In this document: piece by piece, positions 58,137 through 64,000 of the stretch
Position numbering within the stretch: the stretch's first letter is position 1
Layout: each line of letters begins with the position of its first letter
Assembly: GCA_012728815.1 (NCBI GenBank)
Contig: JAAYEI010000068.1
Span: forward strand, 1-64,000
Source of the DNA: Clostridiales bacterium
GTDB lineage: Bacteria; Bacillota; Clostridia; Christensenellales; Aristaeellaceae
DNA: 64,000 nucleotides
Direction of reading: 5' to 3'
The notes under the pieces: generated by a model
What the model was told of the DNA's origin: nothing
The model's input: only the letters and a program-made list of their open reading frames with translations
Databases searched by the model: none
Made by a program: the position numbers and the translations under genes

Positions 58137-60005
58137 ATGAACAGGCGAACCGTGATTCTCTTCCTGGTAGCCGCCCTGCTGCTGCCCCTTCTGGGCCTTG
58201 GCGAGGAGCATGGCGCGCACCTTGTCGCGACCAGTTTCCCGGGCTTTATCAGGCCTGGCAAGACCGAGATATATCAGTACAACGCCGACCACGATGGCAC
58301 CGCCTCCCTCCACCTGCTGGACGAGGCAGGGGAGCAGCTTTTTGCCATTCAGGAAGGCCACACCGCCCGGGAGGGCGCCAACAGCATCATCTGGAACGGC
58401 TATGACAACGCCATGAAGCCGCTGACAGCAGGCTACTACCGGCTGCGCCTCCAGATGGGGGAACACAGCCTGGAGCAGCCGCTGCAGGTGGGCCTTCCCA
58501 GCCCCCAGATTACCCAGTTGGTGCTGCCCAATGCCCAGGTGAATCCTGGGGAGGAATGGCGCCTGGGCGTTCAGGTGAACATGCCCGGCGCCCTGGCGGT
58601 GGTTTTTCACGTGGCTGAGCAGTACCATGAACTGTTCAACCAGCAGGTGCCCGAGGGCCTCACTGACATCACCTGGGACGGGCTGACGGAGGGCAAAGCC
58701 CCGCCGGAAGGCTTTCACACCCTGACAGTGGTCTTTATTGATGAGAGCGGCTTCGCGGCCAACCAGCACCACATCACCCTGGAGGTGCTGCCAGCCGCAA
58801 TGCCCGTGGAACCTACGCTTGGCATCACGGATGAAGGCGTCTTCCAGCAGGAGGAGCAGGGCGATGAGCCCCTAGGGGATGACCCCGCGCTGGACCAGGC
58901 GGAGGAGCCATCGGACAAGCGGGTCAACGTTGTCGCCTCCGGCAAGGAGGACTACCACTACGCCGTGCCCACCATGGAGGAAGTGCCGGAGGAGGACATC
59001 GGCAAGGACTTCTGGCGCCTGCCGGTGGGCGATTACAACGAGGAAGCCATCTGGAAGGTGATGATGCAGCCCATCACCGTCATCTGGGGACGCGACCAGC
59101 GGGAAACCTACAAGCTGCGGGCAACCCGGGATGACAGCACCAAGCGGGACAACATCGTGGGTGAGCTGGGCTATGAGTCCCAGGGTGTCCATGTCATTGA
59201 GCAGTATGACGATGGCTGGACGCTGGTGGAGGCCTACAACTCCTCCTACGGCCCGGACAACCGCACCCGCCGCGGCTATGGCGACACCGATGCCCTCATC
59301 CGGGGCTATGTGCGCACCAACCTGCTGCGCGTGATCCAGCCCCGGGATGACTATGGCATCATGATCGACAAGCTGCGCCAGCGCATGTACATCTTCAAGG
59401 ACGGCAAGATTTTCACGGAGCTGCTCATCTCCACCGGCATCCCCACCAAGAAACAGCCCTGGAACGAGACGCCTTCCGGCGAGTTCCTGATGGTGAGCCG
59501 CACAGGGGATTTCAACGCCGGCAACCTAGTCTGCCGCATGTCCATGCGCATCAACGGCGGCAACCTTATCCACGAGGTGCCCTACATCCTCAACGAGCGC
59601 ACTGGCCACTGGGATTACTCCTCCCAGGAAGCCCAGCTGGGAAAGAAGGCCAGCCATGGCTGCATCCGCGTGCAGCGGGTGAACAATGCCGACGGCATCA
59701 ACATGACCTGGCTGTGGAGCAACATCAAGCTGAACACCAAGGTGCTAGTTTGGGATGACGATGGCCGCTACTACGATTATCCGGAGGACAGCCTGGCCCT
59801 TTTCTACAACCCCAATGGCGGCAAGTTCTACCACCTGGACCAGAACTGCCGCAGCATCCGGGACCGCTTCCTGCCGCTTCAGGGCAGCCTGGTGTACGCG
59901 CAGCTGGATGACCATCAGCACAGCAAGCTGACCGCCTGCGCCACCTGCAACCCGCCGCTGCGCCCCAGCCAGATTGACCAGATCAACAAGGACAACGGGT
60001 TTTAA
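58137..60005 (+). CDS. Secreted L,D-transpeptidase with SH3-like and C-terminal Cys module
   Basis: The 622-residue exported protein has a signal peptide (about 1-22), two Ig/FlgD-like beta domains (about 30-220), an acidic linker, an SH3b-like domain (about 355-400) and a YkuD catalytic domain whose SHGCIRVQ motif (near residues 506-512) holds the catalytic His and Cys. YkuD enzymes form 3-3 peptidoglycan cross-links or attach proteins. A further module with FYHLDQNC...ACATCNPP (about 560-605) has three cysteines. ATG follows aaggagg. Confidence 0.9.
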   Translation: MNRRTVILFLVAALLLPLLGLGEEHGAHLVATSFPGFIRPGKTEIYQYNADHDGTASLHLLDEAGEQLFAIQEGHTAREGANSIIWNGYDNAMKPLTAGYYRLRLQMGEHSLEQPLQVGLPSPQITQLVLPNAQVNPGEEWRLGVQVNMPGALAVVFHVAEQYHELFNQQVPEGLTDITWDGLTEGKAPPEGFHTLTVVFIDESGFAANQHHITLEVLPAAMPVEPTLGITDEGVFQQEEQGDEPLGDDPALDQAEEPSDKRVNVVASGKEDYHYAVPTMEEVPEEDIGKDFWRLPVGDYNEEAIWKVMMQPITVIWGRDQRETYKLRATRDDSTKRDNIVGELGYESQGVHVIEQYDDGWTLVEAYNSSYGPDNRTRRGYGDTDALIRGYVRTNLLRVIQPRDDYGIMIDKLRQRMYIFKDGKIFTELLISTGIPTKKQPWNETPSGEFLMVSRTGDFNAGNLVCRMSMRINGGNLIHEVPYILNERTGHWDYSSQEAQLGKKASHGCIRVQRVNNADGINMTWLWSNIKLNTKVLVWDDDGRYYDYPEDSLALFYNPNGGKFYHLDQNCRSIRDRFLPLQGSLVYAQLDDHQHSKLTACATCNPPLRPSQIDQINKDNGF

Positions 60006-60047
60006 TTCAAAGAGAACGCGTGTGCCCCGGCCAGGGCACGGCATGAG

Positions 60048-60072
60048 GTGGCAGGATATTGCGTCCTGCCAC
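60048..60072. repeat. Inverted repeat overlapping the asp23-like gene -35 box
   Basis: A perfect 9-bp inverted repeat, gtggcagga (60048-60056) / tcctgccac (60064-60072), encloses a 7-base loop that contains the start of the -35 box. No T-run follows. A second hairpin, gtgccc/gggcac (60021-60026/60033-60038), lies upstream. It may be an operator or an unusual terminator of the upstream gene. Confidence 0.65.
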
Positions 60073-60087
60073 AAAACCTTGTATACT
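60059..60087 (+). promoter_or_regulatory. Sigma-A promoter of asp23-like-fakA-recG
   Basis: TTGCGT (60059-60064), a 17-base spacer and TATACT (60082-60087) lie about 35 bases before the asp23-like gene. The -35 box overlaps the inverted repeat 60048-60072. Confidence 0.75.
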
Positions 60088-60121
60088 GCAAACAGAAACT
60101 GCAGCCCAAGGGAGGTTCATG

Positions 60122-60472
60122 ATGGAGTTCAAGATTAAAAACGAAATCGGTACCATCTATATTTCTGAGGAGGTCATGCTCAAGGTGGTGGGCTACGCCA
60201 CCCTGGAGTGCTACGGCATCGTGGCGATGTCCAGCAAGCGGGCCAAGGATGGGCTGGTGGAGTGGCTTGGGCGTGAGAACCTGAGCCGCGGCGTAGCCCT
60301 GCGCGCGGTGGACGACATGGTGGATGTGGACCTGTACATCGTTGTGGAATACGGCATTTCCGTCACCGAGGTGTGCAACTCCATCAAGGAAGTCGTCAAG
60401 TACAAGCTGGAGAGCATGACGGGTGTCAAGGTGCGCAACGTCAACATCACAGTTGAGGGAATCCGCGTCTGA
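60122..60472 (+). CDS. Asp23/Gls24 family protein (YloU-like)
   Basis: The 116-residue protein has the Asp23 pattern: NEIGTIYISEEVMLKVVGYA, then a mid-part KDGLVEWLGRENLSRGVAL, and a C-terminal VKVRNVNITVEGI. These abundant envelope-associated proteins have no defined biochemical role. The order asp23-like, fakA, recG matches Bacillus yloU-yloV-recG. The second of two adjacent ATGs (60122) is best spaced from ggagg. Confidence 0.92.
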   Translation: MEFKIKNEIGTIYISEEVMLKVVGYATLECYGIVAMSSKRAKDGLVEWLGRENLSRGVALRAVDDMVDVDLYIVVEYGISVTEVCNSIKEVVKYKLESMTGVKVRNVNITVEGIRV

Positions 60473-60498
60473 CACCCACTGGTTCGGAGGAAATATTG

Positions 60499-62136
60499 AT
60501 GGTGGACAAACACTTGCTGGATGCAAACACCTTGCGTGAAATGGTCAACGCCGGCGCTGCCCTGCTGGAAAAGAACAGGGAAGCCGTCAACGCCCTGAAC
60601 GTTTTTCCCGTGCCGGACGGCGATACGGGCACCAACATGTCCATGACCATGATGTCCGCGGTGCGGGAAATCAACAGCAAGGACAGCACCAGCATCGGCG
60701 GGCTGACCGAGGCCCTGTCCAAGGGGGCCCTCAGGGGAGCCCGGGGCAACTCCGGCGTGATCCTCTCCCAGCTTTACCGCGGCTTTTCAAAGGCCCTGAC
60801 CGACAAGGAGACCATCACCCCGGCTGAGTTTGCCGCCGCGCTCAAGGCCGGGGCTGACACCGCCTACAAGGCGGTCATGAAGCCCAAGGAGGGCACCATC
60901 CTGACGGTCGCCCGGGTCATCGCGGAGGATGTCACCCGACAGATCGAAATGGGCCCGCTGGACTTCCCGGGGCTGATGAACATTATGCTCACCAGTGGCG
61001 AGAGCATCTTGAAGCGCACCCAGGAAATGCTGCCCGCGCTGACCCAGGCCGGGGTGGTGGACGCCGGCGGGCGCGGCCTGCTGCTGATTTACGCCGGCTA
61101 TGCCGCGGTCATCAACGGCGAGCAGGTGGATGACCTGCTCGTGGACATGAGCGGTGATGCCAGCGCTGAGCAGGAATTCCAAGATGAACATGACCTGTTG
61201 GGTGAAATTACCTACGCCTACTGCACCGAGTTTTTTGTGCAACAGCTGCGCCCCGGTGTCAGCGATTCGGACATCGCCTCCTTCCGGCGCAAGCTGGCGC
61301 GCATCGGTGACAGCGTGCTGGTGGTAGGCGACCCCAGCCTGGTCAAGGTACACCTGCACACCAATGACCCGGGCAAAGCACTGCAGCACGCCCTCATGCT
61401 CGGGGAGCTCAATGGCCTCAAAATTGACAACATGCTCCAGCAGCGCCGCGACCTGGACGCCAAAAAGCAGCAGGAGCCCAAGGAATACGGCATCATCGCG
61501 GTCTCCCAGGGGGATGGCTTTGACGACATCTTCCGTGACCTCGGGGTGGACGGCATCGTGCCCGGCGGGCAGACCATGAACCCCAGCATTGAGGACCTGG
61601 AAAAAGCCGTCGCCGCCATCAACGCCAAATGCATCTTCATCCTGCCCAACAATGGCAACATCACCCTGGCCGCCCAGCAGGTGGCTGAGATGTCCGAGAA
61701 GCACGTCATCGTGCTGCCCACCAAGAACGTGGCCATGGGCATCGCGGCGGTGGTGGCCTTCCAGCCGGAGGAAACCCCGGAGGAGAACAGCAAGCGCATG
61801 GATGAGGCCGCCCAGAAGGTACGCACCGGCATGGTGACCTTTGCCGTGCGCGACACCAACCTGGACGAGCTGAAAATCAAGGAAGGCAGCATCATCGGGC
61901 TCAACAACGGCCAGGTCACGGTGAACTGCGACACGGCCGAGGAAGCCGCCGTGCTGCTGATGAAGGAGATCGTCAACGAGGATGACGGCCTGATTACCGT
62001 CTATTACGGTGACCAAACCCGGGAGGAGGATGCCCGCGCGCTGCGCGACCAGCTTGAGGGCCTCTACCCGGACTGCGATGTGGAAGTGCACCGCGGCGGC
62101 CAACAACTGTATTTCTACCTGCTGTCCGTTGAATAA
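60499..62136 (+). CDS. fakA: Fatty acid kinase subunit FakA (DAK/YloV family)
   Basis: The 545-residue protein has a DhaL-type ATP-binding domain with NVFPVPDGDTGTNMSMTM (Mg-binding aspartates) and GALRGARGNSGVILSQ (about 30-90), a middle domain, and a C-terminal DegV-like domain. FakA phosphorylates fatty acids held by a FakB protein, making acyl phosphate, which links it to PlsX. No fakB is in the window. The ATG at 60499 has ggagg eight bases upstream. Confidence 0.93.
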   Translation: MVDKHLLDANTLREMVNAGAALLEKNREAVNALNVFPVPDGDTGTNMSMTMMSAVREINSKDSTSIGGLTEALSKGALRGARGNSGVILSQLYRGFSKALTDKETITPAEFAAALKAGADTAYKAVMKPKEGTILTVARVIAEDVTRQIEMGPLDFPGLMNIMLTSGESILKRTQEMLPALTQAGVVDAGGRGLLLIYAGYAAVINGEQVDDLLVDMSGDASAEQEFQDEHDLLGEITYAYCTEFFVQQLRPGVSDSDIASFRRKLARIGDSVLVVGDPSLVKVHLHTNDPGKALQHALMLGELNGLKIDNMLQQRRDLDAKKQQEPKEYGIIAVSQGDGFDDIFRDLGVDGIVPGGQTMNPSIEDLEKAVAAINAKCIFILPNNGNITLAAQQVAEMSEKHVIVLPTKNVAMGIAAVVAFQPEETPEENSKRMDEAAQKVRTGMVTFAVRDTNLDELKIKEGSIIGLNNGQVTVNCDTAEEAAVLLMKEIVNEDDGLITVYYGDQTREEDARALRDQLEGLYPDCDVEVHRGGQQLYFYLLSVE

Positions 62137-64000
62137 GCCAAATTATCAACAACAAAACGAAGCTGTCGGCAAGGCAGCTTTTTTTGACAGCAAGGCCCCA
62201 GCCCTTGACCACATCAGGGGCCTGGGGCCAAAGCGGCGTGAAGCGCTGTCGCAGCAGGGCATCACCAGCCTGTATGACCTGCTGGACTGCCTGCCCCGCG
62301 GCTACCTCAATGCCCGGCAGCCCCAGCCCATTTCCACCTTGCGCACGGGCGAGGCCTGCGTGGAAGGGCAAGTGGTGTCCGCGCCCAGCCTGCAGTACTA
62401 CGCCGGCCGCTCCATTGTGCGCGCCCGGGTGCGGGATGCAAGCGGCAGCCTGTCCCTTGCCTGGTTCAACCAGCCCTGGATGGCCCGCCAGGTCAAAGCG
62501 GGCAGCACATTGATCCTGTATGGCCTGGTGCAGCGCCGCGGGGAAGCGCTGACATTGACCAACCCCAAAATGCTCAAGGAGCGGGGGATCATCCCCCAGT
62601 ACCGGCCCCTGCCCGGCCTGCCAGGCAAGGTGTTTGCCGGCTTCATCACCCAGGCGCTGGCGCTGGTGGACCCGGCAGAGGCGGAAACCCTGCCCCACAG
62701 CTTCCGCCAGTGGCATGGCTTGCTGGGGCGTGCCCAGGCCTGGCTCCAGGCCCACCAGCCGGAGGACATGGACCAGCTGGCCGCCGCCCAGCGCCGGCTG
62801 GGGTTTGAGAACCTGCTGCTATATCAGCTGGCTATCCGCCTGGCCGGCCCCGCGGACCAGGCAGGGCCCAGGATCACAGTTGCGGGCAGTTTCGCGCAGG
62901 AATTCTGGGGACAACTGCCCTTTTCGCCCACCGGCGCCCAGCGGGATACCCTGAACCGGGTGCTGCAGGACCTGCGGGGCCCCCAGGCCATGCGCCGCCT
63001 GGTGCAGGGGGATGTGGGCAGCGGGAAGACCGCTGTGGCCTTTGGCGCCGCTCTGGCCGCCATCCGGGGTGATTACCAGTGTGCCTTGATGGCGCCCACC
63101 GAGCTGCTGGCCCGCCAGCATTACAGCAGCGCCACCCAGCTGCTGGCCCCCTTTGGCATCACCTGCGGCCTGCTGCTGGGGGGCCTGCGGGCGGCGCAGC
63201 GGCGCGAGGCGCTGGACAGCATCCAAAGCGGCGCCTGGCAGCTGATCATCGGCACCCACGCACTGATCAGCAAGGACGTGGTCTATCACAAGCTGGGCCT
63301 GGCCATTACCGATGAGCAGCACCGTTTCGGCGTCAGGCAGCGCCAGACGCTGGCAGAGCGCGGCGACGACCTGACCCCGCACCTGCTGGCGCTGTCCGCC
63401 ACACCCATCCCGCGTTCCCTGGCGCTGGTGCTGTATGGGGACCTGCGCGTGAGCGTGATGGATGAAATGCCCCCGGGCAGAACCCCGGTCAGAACGCGGG
63501 TTGTGCCGCCACAGCGGCGGGATGACCTCTACCAGTACATCAGGGAGAAGGCGCAGCAGGGCGAGCAGAGCTACCTGGTCTGCCCCCTGGTGGAGGACAG
63601 CGGGGACGCCCAGGAGGAGAAGACCTCAGCGCTCAGCCTCTACCGGCAGCTTAGGGATGGCCCCCTCAAGGGCATTGGCATGGCCCTCACCTGGGGCAGC
63701 CAGGAGGAAGCGGAGAAGAACAAGGCCCTTGAGGATTTTTATGCCGGCCGCGCCCAGGTGCTGGTGTCCACCACCGTGGTGGAGGTGGGCATGGATGTGC
63801 CCAATGCCACCACCATGGTGGTTGAGGACGCGGAGTACTTTGGGCTGGCCCAGCTGCATCAGCTGCGCGGGCGCGTCGGCCGGGGCAGCAAGGAAAGCTG
63901 GTGCTTCCTGCTGGGGGAGCCAAACGAGCGCCTCAACATCCTCACCCAGACCAATGACGGCTTTGTCATCGCCCAGAAGGACCTGGAGCTGCGCGGCCCC
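62129..64000 (+). CDS. recG: ATP-dependent DNA helicase RecG (3' end beyond window)
   Basis: The first 624 codons are present and the frame is open to the window edge. An HhH-like N-terminus (LDHIRGLGPKRREALSQQGI), an OB wedge domain (about 65-150), Walker A VQGDVGSGKT (near 295), TDEQHRFGVRQR (near 394), ALSATPIPRSLAL and QLHQLRGRVGRG mark RecG, which remodels stalled forks. The only usual start codon before the wedge is TTG 62129, overlapping the fakA stop, with no SD. The gene's C-terminus lies outside. Confidence 0.9.
   Translation, partial: MNKPNYQQQNEAVGKAAFFDSKAPALDHIRGLGPKRREALSQQGITSLYDLLDCLPRGYLNARQPQPISTLRTGEACVEGQVVSAPSLQYYAGRSIVRARVRDASGSLSLAWFNQPWMARQVKAGSTLILYGLVQRRGEALTLTNPKMLKERGIIPQYRPLPGLPGKVFAGFITQALALVDPAEAETLPHSFRQWHGLLGRAQAWLQAHQPEDMDQLAAAQRRLGFENLLLYQLAIRLAGPADQAGPRITVAGSFAQEFWGQLPFSPTGAQRDTLNRVLQDLRGPQAMRRLVQGDVGSGKTAVAFGAALAAIRGDYQCALMAPTELLARQHYSSATQLLAPFGITCGLLLGGLRAAQRREALDSIQSGAWQLIIGTHALISKDVVYHKLGLAITDEQHRFGVRQRQTLAERGDDLTPHLLALSATPIPRSLALVLYGDLRVSVMDEMPPGRTPVRTRVVPPQRRDDLYQYIREKAQQGEQSYLVCPLVEDSGDAQEEKTSALSLYRQLRDGPLKGIGMALTWGSQEEAEKNKALEDFYAGRAQVLVSTTVVEVGMDVPNATTMVVEDAEYFGLAQLHQLRGRVGRGSKESWCFLLGEPNERLNILTQTNDGFVIAQKDLELRGP
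62160..62185 (+). terminator. Terminator-like hairpin inside the 5' end of recG
   Basis: A 6-bp stem aagctg (62160-62165) / cagctt (62175-62180) is followed by a run of seven T residues (62179-62185). GCTGTC (62162-62167) could alternatively pair with GACAGC (62186-62191). The hairpin would end transcription after fakA, or attenuate recG. Confidence 0.6.

Overview
The window is a GC-rich chromosomal segment of a Firmicutes (Bacillota), most likely an uncultured member of class Clostridia. The evidence is gene order and signals rather than any single marker: plsX-acpP-rnc-smc-ftsY, rimP-nusA-ylxR-ylxQ-infB-rbfA-nrnA-truB, an asp23-like gene before fakA and recG, darA/ricT, PgpH-PhoH-YbeY-Era, an S-box (SAM-I) riboswitch on metK, sigma-A promoters with 17-18 bp spacers, and frequent TTG starts with strong Shine-Dalgarno sequences. 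The order or genus cannot be fixed from sequence reading alone.

Layout. 1-125: 3' end of an IS30-family transposase. 155-738: a promoter, five tRNAs (Val, Asp, Phe, Gly, Cys) and a terminator. 809-5496: UPF0340 protein, PLP homeostasis protein, then an FHA / FtsW-type flippase or glycosyltransferase / PBP cassette. 5573-9629 (minus): darA-holB-ricT-pepF. 9830-16328: plsX-acpP-rnc-smc-ftsY. 16398-20643: a PG-binding lipoprotein, mntP, udk and riboswitch-controlled metK. 20722-25497 (minus): a branched-chain amino-acid type ABC transporter with a fused permease/ATPase. 25707-29382: pseudouridine synthase, HAD phosphatase, yigZ, tyrS. 29495-37102: the rimP-infB-truB translation operon with a structured leader. 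37231-43417: GntR regulator, formate-THF ligase, Lrp-type regulator, aminotransferase, CapA-like protein and a degenerate LeuB-like protein. 43490-49642 (minus): phoH, pgpH, a ybeY-cdd fusion, era, apbE. 49864-50787: rpsT and an HD protein. 50776-58005 (minus): a nuclease-SNF2 helicase fusion, ruvCAB, queA, psuK, psuG. 58137-64000: an L,D-transpeptidase, asp23-like, fakA, and recG cut by the window end.

How it fits together. Most genes are housekeeping: translation, RNA modification, chromosome maintenance (SMC, RuvABC, RecG), phospholipid initiation (PlsX, ACP, FakA), cell-wall growth (FtsW-type, PBP, L,D-transpeptidase) and one-carbon/SAM metabolism (Fhs, MetK). Two parts of c-di-AMP signalling occur, a PII-like receptor (DarA) and a PgpH-type phosphodiesterase. 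No phage, integrative element, CRISPR array or biosynthetic cluster is visible beyond the IS30 end. No wholly new system is evident; the most unusual items are the nuclease-SNF2 fusion heading the ruvCAB operon, the YbeY-Cdd fusion, the LivM-LivG fusion, a LeuB-like protein apparently lacking its active site, and a terminator-like hairpin inside the 5' end of recG. No stretch over 300 bases lacks a gene.
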